38,313 nucleotides of DNA from an uncultured Clostridia bacterium (lineage in GTDB: Bacteria; Bacillota; Clostridia; Lachnospirales; Anaerotignaceae), in assembly GCA_910587195.1 (NCBI GenBank), contig CAJUKL010000018.1, forward strand, positions 1 to 38,313, in the 5' to 3' direction. The position numbers and the translations under genes are program-made. This document shows positions 8,045 to 16,096 of this stretch, in pieces (the stretch's first letter is position 1; each line of letters begins with the position of its first letter). Under the pieces are notes generated by a model, which was given only the letters and a program-made list of their open reading frames with translations, was not told the origin of the DNA and searched no databases.

Positions 8045-9100
8045 TTAAGGGAGTAAGGGAAATTCCATTAAAAAAGTGGTTCCGCCATGCTGCCGGCTTT
8101 CAATCTCTATTTTTCCGCCCAATGCCGCTACACCAGCATTGACAACATCTAAACCTACTCCCCTGCCAGAAAACAAACTTACCATGCTTTTTGTCGTAAA
8201 GCCCGGTTTTAATAAAAAGTGATAAATTTCTTGGTTTGTATAACATTCTTTATCTTTTTTTAAAACACCTTTTTTTTCTGCAATCTGTAATATTTTTTCT
8301 CTGTCCAATCCTCTACCATCATCATAAAATGCCACAATCACTTTTTGCGCAACTCTTTTAATTTCAATACGGATTCTGCCTATATCGCTTTTTCCTAATT
8401 GTTCTCTTTCCTGTTGGCTTTCAATGCCATGATCCATACTATTTTTTACCATTTGCATGACAGCCATAGAAATTTTATCATAAATATCTTTTGGCACTTC
8501 TGTTTCTTTTCCTATCATTTGTATTTGTACTTTTTTATGCAGCTCTCTGCCCATCACAGTTACCATTCTTTCTGCTTTTTGCAAAAGACCATCAAAATTT
8601 TGAAAAGGAATAATTTTTCTTCCTTTTCTTGTATACTGCATGTTTTCTGCATTTGGGTCCATTTCTTCTCCATCAATATGCTGCAAAAAATTTTTAATTC
8701 TTTTGACAATTGCCCAGCCAAAATCTGTAACATCTTCCCCCGTTTCCATGCGTTTTAATTCTCTTTTTACACAACTAGAAACCGTTTTTGTCAAACGTAA
8801 TATTGTTTCTAAGTCTTTTTGATTTATGGTATCTTCTTCCTGTAAATAAGAAAATAAATCTTCTGCACCATGAATCATTTCTGCTATGGTTTGATGTCCC
8901 ATCATAAATGCGGAACCCTTGAAGCTATGCAACACGCGAAATATTTGATTGCTTTCTTCTTTGGTAATTACAATTTCTTTTGGGTCTGAATATTTGCCGT
9001 CTAAAAAAGCATCTATTTTATCTATACTTTTCCAGGCTTCTTCCAGAAAAATATCTTGTAAAAAATCAAAGTTTACATTTTTGGTATCCAAATTATTCAT
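8045..9100 (-). CDS. CheA-like Hpt/histidine-kinase ATPase protein without dimerisation or CheW-binding domains
   Basis: The N-terminal part (about 1-115) is an Hpt domain; its phosphorylatable histidine is H58 in LHSFKGSAFMMG. Residues about 170-350 are a CheA-type ATPase domain with N-box MVKNSMDHGIE, G1 DDGRGLD, the GFTTKSMVSLFSGRGVGLDVV-type lid region (split here for length) and G2 GGTTFLMEFPL. The protein stops after G2, so the P5 CheW-like domain is missing. No clear P3 dimerisation helices or P2 domain fit in the linker. No other chemotaxis gene is in the window, so its partner is unknown. The ATG is directly against AAGAGG; a TTG at codon 4 would be better spaced (9 nt), so the start is uncertain. 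A phosphorelay role is inference. Confidence 0.85.
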   Translation of the reverse strand: MNNLDTKNVNFDFLQDIFLEEAWKSIDKIDAFLDGKYSDPKEIVITKEESNQIFRVLHSFKGSAFMMGHQTIAEMIHGAEDLFSYLQEEDTINQKDLETILRLTKTVSSCVKRELKRMETGEDVTDFGWAIVKRIKNFLQHIDGEEMDPNAENMQYTRKGRKIIPFQNFDGLLQKAERMVTVMGRELHKKVQIQMIGKETEVPKDIYDKISMAVMQMVKNSMDHGIESQQEREQLGKSDIGRIRIEIKRVAQKVIVAFYDDGRGLDREKILQIAEKKGVLKKDKECYTNQEIYHFLLKPGFTTKSMVSLFSGRGVGLDVVNAGVAALGGKIEIESRQHGGTTFLMEFPLLP

Positions 9101-9391
9101 CCTCTTGACTAAAATCCTTTATAAAAATAAAATAATTATGTTATCTATTAGTATATATCGAAATGACAAACAATACCATAGTAAAATTTAATAAATTGTA
9201 ATAAATTTGTTATATTTTTACTGTCTAAAAGCAATGATAGCATTTTAAAAACAAGGTATTTGTCATAAAATCATAAACAATATACTTTTTATAGAAATTT
9301 TACAGATAAAAAACACTTTTGTAAATATTTTTATATTTTTATTTTTTTTGTTCACAATTTTTTAAATATCTCAGAAAGGAGAAGGCTTTTT
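9101..9391. promoter_or_regulatory. AT-rich divergent intergenic region
   Basis: This region lies between the minus-strand kinase gene and the plus-strand tmcAL. It must hold promoters for both. I see only weak candidates, such as TTGTCA near 9258 (plus), and no hairpin, repeat copy or convincing gene. It is the most AT-rich stretch of the window. Confidence 0.4.
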
Positions 9392-9412
9392 ATGCCTATC
9401 ATTTATCTATGA
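9392..9412 (+). CDS. Possible 6-codon leader peptide coupled to tmcAL
   Basis: An ATG at 9392 lies 10-11 nt behind the only good ribosome-binding site here (AAAGGAGAAGG, 9375-9385). It reads MPIIYL and ends in TGA that overlaps the tmcAL start as ATGA. The tmcAL ATG itself is nearly 30 nt from that site. Translation of the leader followed by reinitiation is therefore a plausible way to express tmcAL. The peptide is too short to judge by composition. Confidence 0.45.
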   Translation: MPIIYL

Positions 9413-10635
9413 AATTACTTGGTATTATTGCAGAATATAATCCTTTTCACAATGGGCATTTTTATCAGCTACAAAAAGCAAAACAAATGACAAAGGCAGA
9501 TGCTGTGGTGGTTATAATGAGCGGAAATTTTGTGCAAAGAGGAGAGCCAGCCATTTTGGACAAATGGACAAGAACACATATGGCATTATGCAGCGGTGCA
9601 GATATTGTGATAGAGTTACCTGTTCTTTATGCCACAGCCAGTGCAGAATATTTTGCCTATGGAGCTGTCAAACTGCTTGATGAAATCGGAATTACTGATA
9701 TTTGTTTTGGTTCAGAATTAGGAGAAATCAAACCCTTGCAGCAAATTGCACAATTACTTTTAGAAGAACCAGAATCATTTCGCAAACTTTTAAAGCAAGC
9801 CCTTGAAAGTGGTATTTCTTATGCTTCTGCTCGTTCGTTTGCACTTGCGCAATTTTATCCTGCTGCAAAAGATATTCTTTTTCAATCTAATAACATTCTT
9901 GCAGTAGAGTATTTAAAATCATTATTAAAATTAAATAGTGCAATACGTCCTCACACCATAGCAAGGAAAGGCTCTGCCTATCATGATATAACACTACAGC
10001 CAATGGCTTCTGCTACTGCTTTAAGAAATGCAATTTCACAAAATCATGTTAAAGAAATCAAGGAACAAATTCCTCCACAATGTTATGCCATTTTGCAACA
10101 AAATATTGCACAGGGAAAAGCTCCTATTTTTTTAGAGCATTTTACAGAGGCTTTCCATTATTGTATTCGCACCCATTCTCCAGAAAGTATAAAAAACATT
10201 TTTGAAGTCAAAGAAGGATTAGAAAATCGCATTTATAAAGCATTTGATACAAACTATGACATCAATTCTATTATTTCTTTTATCAAAAGCAAACGATATA
10301 CTCAGACACATATTCAAAGAATGTTGTTACACATTTTGCTACAAATACAAACACAAGATATTCATTTATTTTGTCAAAGTCCTTCTCCTTATGTTCGTAT
10401 ATTAGGATTTCGTCGAGAAAAACAGCACCTATTATCCATCTTTAAAAACCGATTACCTTTGCTTACGAATGTCAAACAATACCAAACTATTTTGGATAAA
10501 AATGGACAAGCTTTATTTGCTTTGGAAACAAAATCTACTGACATATATTTTATGGCATCCCCCAATAAAATATACCATCGTTTGCATCAAGATTTTTTGC
10601 AACCTATGGTCATGATTTCCCCTGATAAAACATAA
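9409..10635 (+). CDS. tmcAL: tRNA(Met) cytidine acetate ligase (YlbM)
   Basis: TmcAL uses ATP and acetate to acetylate the wobble cytidine of elongator tRNA(Met). The 408-residue protein has the nucleotidyltransferase opening GIIAEYNPFHNGH with the HxGH-type motif, then SGNFVQRGEPA, GADIVIELP and the SASALR-like block MASATALRNAIS. The start is fixed by this conserved N-terminus, although the ribosome-binding site sits far upstream next to a 6-codon leader. In B. subtilis ylbM lies in the same neighbourhood as coaD, ylbJ and rpmF, as here. Its acetate use next to pta/ackA is notable but may be coincidental. Confidence 0.95.
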   Translation: MKLLGIIAEYNPFHNGHFYQLQKAKQMTKADAVVVIMSGNFVQRGEPAILDKWTRTHMALCSGADIVIELPVLYATASAEYFAYGAVKLLDEIGITDICFGSELGEIKPLQQIAQLLLEEPESFRKLLKQALESGISYASARSFALAQFYPAAKDILFQSNNILAVEYLKSLLKLNSAIRPHTIARKGSAYHDITLQPMASATALRNAISQNHVKEIKEQIPPQCYAILQQNIAQGKAPIFLEHFTEAFHYCIRTHSPESIKNIFEVKEGLENRIYKAFDTNYDINSIISFIKSKRYTQTHIQRMLLHILLQIQTQDIHLFCQSPSPYVRILGFRREKQHLLSIFKNRLPLLTNVKQYQTILDKNGQALFALETKSTDIYFMASPNKIYHRLHQDFLQPMVMISPDKT

Positions 10636-10647
10636 ACATAAAAAAGA

Positions 10648-10966
10648 CTTCCTTTCTTGAAAGAAAGGAAGCGAAAGAACTTTAACTTTGTTTAACGGAA
10701 TTAGAACGAGGCTTTTAATTGAACACAAATTGTAAGCAATCAGAAAAACAAAAAAAAGAAAGAAAGGAAGCGAAAGAACTTTAACTTTGTTTAACGGAAT
10801 TAGAACGAGGCTTTTAATTGAACACAAATTGTAAGCAATCAGAAAAACAAAAAACTTTAGAAATCCTAAAGAAAACAGCAAAAACGAAGTTTTTGCAATA
10901 AAGTTCTTTGTCCAACTTTCTTTCAAGAAAGTTGGTGTGGTTTGGAGCAAAGCTCCAAGGTCTTAA
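10648..10966 (+). repeat. Intergenic multi-hairpin repeat, copy R4, with internal 99-bp tandem duplication
   Basis: It starts 12 bp past the tmcAL stop. In order it has a palindrome with arms CTTCCTTTCTT and AAGAAAGGAAG (10648-10671), then GAAAGAACTTT, then two tandem copies of a 99-bp unit (10659-10757 and 10758-10856, essentially identical). Next come a small hairpin CTTTAG/CTAAAG (10855-10871), the hairpin GCAAAAAC-GAA-GTTTTTGC (10878-10896), AAAGTTCTTTG, and a palindrome with arms CCAACTTTCTT and AAGAAAGTTGG (10912-10935). It ends with TTGGAGC-AAA-GCTCCAA (10942-10958). R2 is the same element facing the other way. Confidence 0.88.
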
Positions 10967-11008
10967 GCTTTCAAACGGAAAAACAAAAAAAACAAAAGGG
11001 GAGATTTT

Positions 11009-12115
11009 ATGAAAGCACGTAATCTGTTTTTAACAAGTAGCACACTTTTTTTGTTATATTGTTTATTGCGTTTTCCACAAGAATTATTGCAAAAAGCCAT
11101 AGAAAGTGTAAACTTATGGTTTCAACTTGTGCTGCCTTCCTTATTTCCCTTTTTAACAGCAACAGGAATTTTAATCCGTTTAGGTGTTGCCCATAAATTT
11201 GGACAGTTATTTCAACCTTTTATGCAGCCTGTTTTTCATCTTTCCGGCATTTGTGCTTTTCCTTTGATATTGGGCATGATTTCTGGTTATCCTTCTGGTG
11301 CCAAAATAACAGTTACACTTTGTCAAAAAAAAGCACTTTCTCCGAAAGAAGCGCAGCGGATTCTTGCTTTTTGTAATAATCCTGGTCCGCTTTTTGTTGT
11401 AGGAACTGCAGGAACTGCTTTTTTAAAAAATCCTGCTCTTGGTTATTTTATGCTTTTTTGTATTTTTGCTGGCGCGATTGCAACAGGATTATTTTTTGGT
11501 TTTTTTTATAAAAAAACAAATATTGCTGCAAATTCTGCCTCTTATGCCATTTCTGTTACAGAACCAACCGGAAAAATATTAAGTGATTCTGTAGCAGATG
11601 CCATGGAAACCGTCACACAAATTGGTGGTTTTATTATCTTGTTTGGTGTTATCATAGAAGCCTTACAGCAGACAGGTATTATGCTATTATTAACACAATT
11701 TTTTTGCGGTATTTTACCACTTTCTTCTGCTGCAGTTGCCGGAATCCTAGGTGGCATTTTAGAAATGACAAATGGTGCTTCTCTTTTGAGTCAAGCTCCA
11801 GAGCCAACACAAATACAACTGGTTTGTATCACAGCGATTTTATCTTTTGGTGGGCTTTCCATTTTAGCACAAACTTTAGGGATTTTATCTCCCTTGTCTA
11901 TTTCTAGCATAAAATATATTTTTTCAAAAGGTATCAACAGCATTTTTTCCGCTTTGGTATGCTTTTTTTGCTACCCCATTTTTCAAGAAAAATTAATAAA
12001 AGCAGTTTCTGTAAGTTCTTTTCCTACAAAAACTGCTTCTTATCCTTATTTTTCTTTTTCTTTTTTCTTTTTATTGTTTTCATTATTTTTACTTTCATGT
12101 CATCATCAAAAATAG
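11009..12115 (+). CDS. ylbJ: Sporulation integral membrane protein YlbJ
   Basis: YlbJ is a polytopic membrane protein needed for spore cortex formation and controlled by the mother-cell factor sigma-E in B. subtilis. The 368-residue protein has about eight hydrophobic segments of the nucleoside-recognition 'gate' fold. The conserved patches are VLPSLFPFLTATGIL, GMISGYPSGAK, FCNNPGPLFVVG and LGGILEMTNGA. The ATG follows GGGGAG by 5 nt. It lies downstream of tmcAL after repeat R4. Its stop codon directly abuts the stop codon of the convergent gene, with no space for a terminator. No sigma-E promoter was identified. Confidence 0.93.
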   Translation: MKARNLFLTSSTLFLLYCLLRFPQELLQKAIESVNLWFQLVLPSLFPFLTATGILIRLGVAHKFGQLFQPFMQPVFHLSGICAFPLILGMISGYPSGAKITVTLCQKKALSPKEAQRILAFCNNPGPLFVVGTAGTAFLKNPALGYFMLFCIFAGAIATGLFFGFFYKKTNIAANSASYAISVTEPTGKILSDSVADAMETVTQIGGFIILFGVIIEALQQTGIMLLLTQFFCGILPLSSAAVAGILGGILEMTNGASLLSQAPEPTQIQLVCITAILSFGGLSILAQTLGILSPLSISSIKYIFSKGINSIFSALVCFFCYPIFQEKLIKAVSVSSFPTKTASYPYFSFSFFFLLFSLFLLSCHHQK

Positions 12116-12619
12116 TTATCTGCCCAAACGCAACTCTTGTATATTTTCAGACAAAACAGACAAAGTATCTCCAAAATACTGGTCTGTTTTCATACTTTCT
12201 TCATAGACTACATTTTTGAGTTCACGCAGTCTTTCCTGTGCCATACCAAGCACTTCTTCTGCATATTCCATAGCACTTAAACGCAATTCTTTTGATGTTT
12301 TTTTTGCATGGTCTAAAATTTCAGCTGCTTGTTCATATGCCAATTTTGTTACTTCATTTTCATCCACCATACGTTTTACACGTTCTTCGGCATTTTTGAC
12401 AATTTCATCTGCTTCTTTTTGGGCATCAATCAATATTTTATTCCGTTCTTCAATAACCCATTTTGACTGTTTCAATTCATTAGGAAGTTTCATACGAATT
12501 TCTGTAATAATCTCATACAGTTCTTCTTTGTCAACAGATACTCTATTACTAAAGGGCACTGCACGGCTATTATCTAATGTTTCTTCCAATTCATTTAGCA
12601 AATCAAAAACTGTTTCCAT
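12116..12619 (-). CDS. Coiled-coil protein of unknown function (coaD-linked, clostridial)
   Basis: The 167-residue, highly charged protein is predicted to be mostly coiled coil from about residue 40 to 150 (runs such as KILIDAQKEADEIVKNAEER). It resembles the b-subunit/stalk class of ATPase proteins and DivIVA-like coiled coils only in composition. No catalytic motif is visible. I chose the ATG at 12617-12619, 8 nt behind GAGGG, because the earlier GTG overlaps the coaD stop and consists of the ribosome-binding site itself. It is probably co-transcribed with rsmD and coaD. I do not recognise a function. Confidence 0.85.
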   Translation of the reverse strand: METVFDLLNELEETLDNSRAVPFSNRVSVDKEELYEIITEIRMKLPNELKQSKWVIEERNKILIDAQKEADEIVKNAEERVKRMVDENEVTKLAYEQAAEILDHAKKTSKELRLSAMEYAEEVLGMAQERLRELKNVVYEESMKTDQYFGDTLSVLSENIQELRLGR

Positions 12620-12630
12620 ATTGCATTCCC

Positions 12631-13110
12631 TCACTTCTTATATTTTTCTGCTATAAACTCCCTAATTTCGCATGGCACCATAAAATCAATGTTACCTCCA
12701 AAAACAGCAACTTCCTTTACATTGGTGGAACTTAATGCTAAATGTTCTTCATCTGCCGCTAAAAAAATGGTTTCAATTTCTCCATATAATTTTCGATTGA
12801 TTAAATGCATTTGAAATTCTGCTGCAAAATCAATATTATTACGCAAGCCACGAATTGCCACCGTTGCGCCAATTTTTTTTGCAAAATCTACAAAAAGCCC
12901 TTGAAAAGATGCAATTTCTACATTTTCAATATCTTTTGTCACTAGTTCTAAATGTTTTTTTCTTTCTTCCACAGTAAACAAAGCCTTTTTATTAGGATTT
13001 TCTAAGATTGCCACAACTAAATGGTCTGTAATTTCTGCTGCCCTTTTAATAATGTCAAGGTGTCCCAAGGTAACAGGGTCAAAACTCCCTGCATAAATTG
13101 CTTTTATCAT
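12631..13110 (-). CDS. coaD: Phosphopantetheine adenylyltransferase
   Basis: PPAT makes dephospho-CoA from 4'-phosphopantetheine and ATP, the penultimate step of CoA synthesis. The 159-residue protein opens with AIYAGSFDPVTLGHLDII, with the HxGH-type nucleotide motif as TLGH, and carries LSSTNVKEVA near residue 128. Its ribosome-binding site GGAGG and first codons lie within the 3' end of rsmD (32-nt overlap), the usual rsmD-coaD pairing of Firmicutes. CoA is also the substrate base for Pta encoded nearby. Confidence 0.97.
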   Translation of the reverse strand: MIKAIYAGSFDPVTLGHLDIIKRAAEITDHLVVAILENPNKKALFTVEERKKHLELVTKDIENVEIASFQGLFVDFAKKIGATVAIRGLRNNIDFAAEFQMHLINRKLYGEIETIFLAADEEHLALSSTNVKEVAVFGGNIDFMVPCEIREFIAEKYKK

Positions 13111-13654
13111 ATTCTTCCTCCAGCATCAAAAATGTCATGACGGTTGTTTTACTCTTTTTTTCTTTTACCATATTTAAACCAGAAATAAAAGGCATTTCCA
13201 TTTCTGCGCTTCTTTCCCATATAAGATACCCTTGTTTTTCCAGCAATCCATATTCTACAATTTTATGGCAAACAGGGATTGCTAAATCAGATTGATAAGG
13301 GGGGTCTAAAAATATTATATCAAATTTTTGTTGTTTTAAAAACAAAAGTGCATCTAGTACATCTTTTTGTAATATAACAGCATTTTGTAATTTTGTATGC
13401 TTTAAATTTTCATCAATCATATGACAGGCTTCTTTTGAATTTTCCACAAACACGCAATTTTTTGCGCCTCTGCTAAGTGCCTCAATGCCTATGGCACCAC
13501 TTCCAGCAAATAAATCTAAAAAGCGACATTGTGGTAAATCAAAAGAAATTACATTAAACAATGTTTCTTTCATACGGTCTGTTGTTGGTCTTGTTTGGAG
13601 TCCTTCTACTGTTTTTAATTTATGTCCTTTTGCTTTTCCTGCGATAACACGCAT
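13079..13654 (-). CDS. rsmD: 16S rRNA (guanine966-N2)-methyltransferase
   Basis: RsmD methylates G966 of 16S rRNA. The 191-residue protein starts MRVIAGKAKGHKL, has the RPTTDRMKETLFNVI block, the SAM-binding LDLFAGSGAIGIEALSRGA at about residues 47-65, and the catalytic DPPY at about 117-120. A GAGGTG site lies 8 nt before the ATG. Its 3' end overlaps coaD. The promoter is at 13708-13736. Confidence 0.95.
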   Translation of the reverse strand: MRVIAGKAKGHKLKTVEGLQTRPTTDRMKETLFNVISFDLPQCRFLDLFAGSGAIGIEALSRGAKNCVFVENSKEACHMIDENLKHTKLQNAVILQKDVLDALLFLKQQKFDIIFLDPPYQSDLAIPVCHKIVEYGLLEKQGYLIWERSAEMEMPFISGLNMVKEKKSKTTVMTFLMLEEEYDKSNLCREF

Positions 13655-13707
13655 AACTTTTACACCTCAAACTACAAATTTCCTTTCTTACGGTTACTAT
13701 CTTTAAG

Positions 13708-13736
13708 AGTATAGCAAATAATATCTAAAAAAACAA
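13708..13736 (-). promoter_or_regulatory. Promoter of rsmD-coaD-coiled-coil operon
   Basis: On the minus strand TTGTTT (13731-13736), 17 nt and TATACT (13708-13713) form a good sigma-A promoter about 50 bp upstream of the rsmD start. Together with repeat R5 it accounts for most of the gene-free stretch 13655-13959. Confidence 0.65.
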
Positions 13737-13827
13737 TAAAAAATCTTTTACAAAAAAATGAAGGCTTTCTATTTAACTCCCATATACAACAACAAAATAC
13801 TAGTTGTTTCTTTTTTCCTTTGATTGT

Positions 13828-13959
13828 TACAGAACAGATTTTATTAACTATTAGCGTTCTGTTCTCGTTCAACTACAACAACTATTCCACTTCCCTGCAC
13901 GGCAGCAAAACGAAGTTTTGCACAAAAGTTCTTTGCTACCTTTCTTTCAAGAAAGGTAG
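13828..13959 (+). repeat. Intergenic multi-hairpin repeat, copy R5 (diverged left half)
   Basis: The left part is a worn version of the class I middle section (CAGAACAGATT, then TTCTCGTTCAACTACAAC). The right part is intact: GCAAAAC-GAA-GTTTTGC (13905-13921), AAAGTTCTTTG, and a palindrome with arms CTACCTTTCTT and AAGAAAGGTAG (13936-13959). The palindrome ends exactly at the recG stop codon (13960-13962), so it forms the immediate 3' end of the recG transcript. Confidence 0.82.
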
Positions 13960-15996
13960 TTAAATGGATAATTGTTCTGATTGCCATAAGGCAGTTACTT
14001 GTTGTTTTAGTTGCTCATGTTCTGGCAATTCTAAATGGCTATCTTTTTGTAATAATTCTTGTGCTGCTTTTTGTGCTTCTTTTAAAATCGCCATATCCTT
14101 ATATAAATTTCCAATTTTTAATTCTGGTAATCCATGTTGTTTTGTTCCAAAAAATTCTCCTGGTCCCCTTAATTTTAAATCCATTTCCGAAATAACAAAA
14201 CCATCAGAAGATTTTGTCATGACATTCATTCTTTGCTTTGCAACTTTACTTTTTCCTTCATTGATTAAAATACAATAAGATTTTTCGCTGCCACGTCCTA
14301 CTCGTCCCCGTAACTGGTGTAGCTGTGCCAGTCCAAAGCGCTCTGCATTTTCAATTAGCATAATTACAGCATTTGGCACATTGATACCTACTTCAATGAC
14401 TGTTGTCGAAACTAAAATATCAATATTCCCTTTTGCAAATTCTTCCATAACTTGTTGTTTTTCTTTTGCTTTCATTTTTCCATGTACGCAACTGATACGA
14501 TATTCTGCTGCTTTTTGCTGTAATGCTTCTGTATAAGAAAGAACCGCTTGCATTTCCATTTTTTCATTTTCTTCTATCATAGGACAAATAATATAGGACT
14601 GTAAACCCATATCTGCATATTTTTTTATAAAATTATAAATTCTTTCCCGATAAGAAGGAGTAACTGCTAAAGTATCAATTTTTTTTCTTCCAGGTGGCAA
14701 TTCATCAATCATAGAAATATCTAAATCGCCATATAAAATTAAAGCTAATGTTCTGGGAATGGGTGTTGCTGTCATCACAAGAACATGTGGATTATTTCCC
14801 TTTTCTGATAAAGCTCCTCTTTGCCTAACGCCAAAACGATGTTGTTCATCCGTAATAACAAGTCCTAGTTTATAAAACACTACATTTTTTTGAATAACTG
14901 CATGAGTACCTAATATCATTTTTGCTTTTCCCTCTGCAATTTCTTCTAAGATAATCCTTTTTTGTTTTGCTGTAAGAGAGCCAGATAAAAGTACTGTTTT
15001 GATTCCCAAAGGTTCAAACATTTCGCAAAAAGATTGATAATGTTGTTCTGCCAACACTTCTGTTGGTACCATAAGTGCTGCTTGGTATCCATTTTGTATT
15101 GTCCAGTAAGCAATCGCCATAGCAACGGCTGTTTTGCCACTACCAACATCTCCCTGCACCAAACGATTCATTACTTTTCCCTTTATCATATCCTCTTTGA
15201 TTTCTAGCAGTACATTTTTTTGTGCATTTGTCATGGTAAAAGGCAGCTTGTTCTGAAACTCTACTATCTTATTTTGCTTTTTCATAATAATTCCTTTTTT
15301 TCCTTCTTGTAAAGTTTGTTTCATCAAAAGCAAGCCTAATTGTAATAAAAAAAATTCTTCAAATACAAGCCTTCTCCTTGCTTGAAAAAATCTTTCCTGT
15401 GTTTCCGGAAAATGAATATTTTCCATTGCAAAATTACGCTCACATAAAAAATATTGCTTTCTTACCCAAAAAGGCAGGTCTTCTTTTAGCTGTCCTTTGG
15501 TTTGATTTAAAACCTCACCTATTAATTTGCGCCATATTTTTTGAGATAAACCATGAACAGAAGGATAAATGGGTACAATTTGATTCAGTGCAGTTTCTGC
15601 TTTTTCATATTCTGGGGAAGATATTTCTAATTTGCCATATTTTTTTTGCAGTTTTCCAGTAAATAAATAGGTAGTTCGTTCTTCAAATGCCTTTTTCATA
15701 TACATTTGATTATACCAAACAGCAAAAATACTTCCTGTTTCATCATATAGTTTAACACGAGTAAATACTATATTTTTAATGCGTATATTTTCTCCCTGTC
15801 CTCTTACTTTTGCAAGAAAAGTATTTTCTTCATTTAAAACTAAATCTTTTATTTTACAGAGATTGCTTCTATCATCATATTCTCTTGGAAAATGGGTCAA
15901 TACATCTTCTGCTGTTATAATTCCAAGCGAATTTAATTTTTTTGCTCTTTGCTCTCCTATATTAGGAAGTTCTGTAATACTACAATGCAAATTCAT
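13960..15996 (-). CDS. recG: ATP-dependent DNA helicase RecG
   Basis: RecG remodels stalled replication forks and Holliday junctions. The 678-residue protein has an N-terminal wedge/OB domain (about 1-230), Walker A GDVGSGKT near residue 282, a Walker B DEQHRFGV, TATPIPRTL and VIEVGINVPNA. The last helicase motif QLRGRVGRG is present, and the C-terminal part matches FGTKQHGLPELK. The ATG follows AAGGTGG. In Firmicutes recG usually follows the yloU-yloV cluster, as here, but 705 bp of repeat DNA (R6) separates it from fakA. Confidence 0.96.
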   Translation of the reverse strand: MNLHCSITELPNIGEQRAKKLNSLGIITAEDVLTHFPREYDDRSNLCKIKDLVLNEENTFLAKVRGQGENIRIKNIVFTRVKLYDETGSIFAVWYNQMYMKKAFEERTTYLFTGKLQKKYGKLEISSPEYEKAETALNQIVPIYPSVHGLSQKIWRKLIGEVLNQTKGQLKEDLPFWVRKQYFLCERNFAMENIHFPETQERFFQARRRLVFEEFFLLQLGLLLMKQTLQEGKKGIIMKKQNKIVEFQNKLPFTMTNAQKNVLLEIKEDMIKGKVMNRLVQGDVGSGKTAVAMAIAYWTIQNGYQAALMVPTEVLAEQHYQSFCEMFEPLGIKTVLLSGSLTAKQKRIILEEIAEGKAKMILGTHAVIQKNVVFYKLGLVITDEQHRFGVRQRGALSEKGNNPHVLVMTATPIPRTLALILYGDLDISMIDELPPGRKKIDTLAVTPSYRERIYNFIKKYADMGLQSYIICPMIEENEKMEMQAVLSYTEALQQKAAEYRISCVHGKMKAKEKQQVMEEFAKGNIDILVSTTVIEVGINVPNAVIMLIENAERFGLAQLHQLRGRVGRGSEKSYCILINEGKSKVAKQRMNVMTKSSDGFVISEMDLKLRGPGEFFGTKQHGLPELKIGNLYKDMAILKEAQKAAQELLQKDSHLELPEHEQLKQQVTALWQSEQLSI

Positions 15997-16096
15997 ATTT
16001 TTGCCACCTTTATTTATAAAAAAAGAATTGCTTCCAACTATTTTTTTGAAAAAAGCTTCAGCTTGTCAAAAAAACAGTCTATTATAAACTTAACAA

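Noticed and set aside
9139..9192. 17-codon plus-strand frame in the divergent region upstream of tmcAL
   Set aside because: It has no ribosome-binding site, and short frames are expected by chance in such AT-rich DNA.
10513..10950. Minus-strand open frame of 145 codons with a 33-residue internal repeat
   Set aside because: It is a by-product of the 99-bp tandem duplication in repeat R4, overlaps tmcAL, and has no ribosome-binding site.
13672..13872. 66-codon minus-strand frame between rsmD and recG
   Set aside because: It covers the rsmD promoter and part of repeat R5, has no ribosome-binding site, and its composition is not protein-like.
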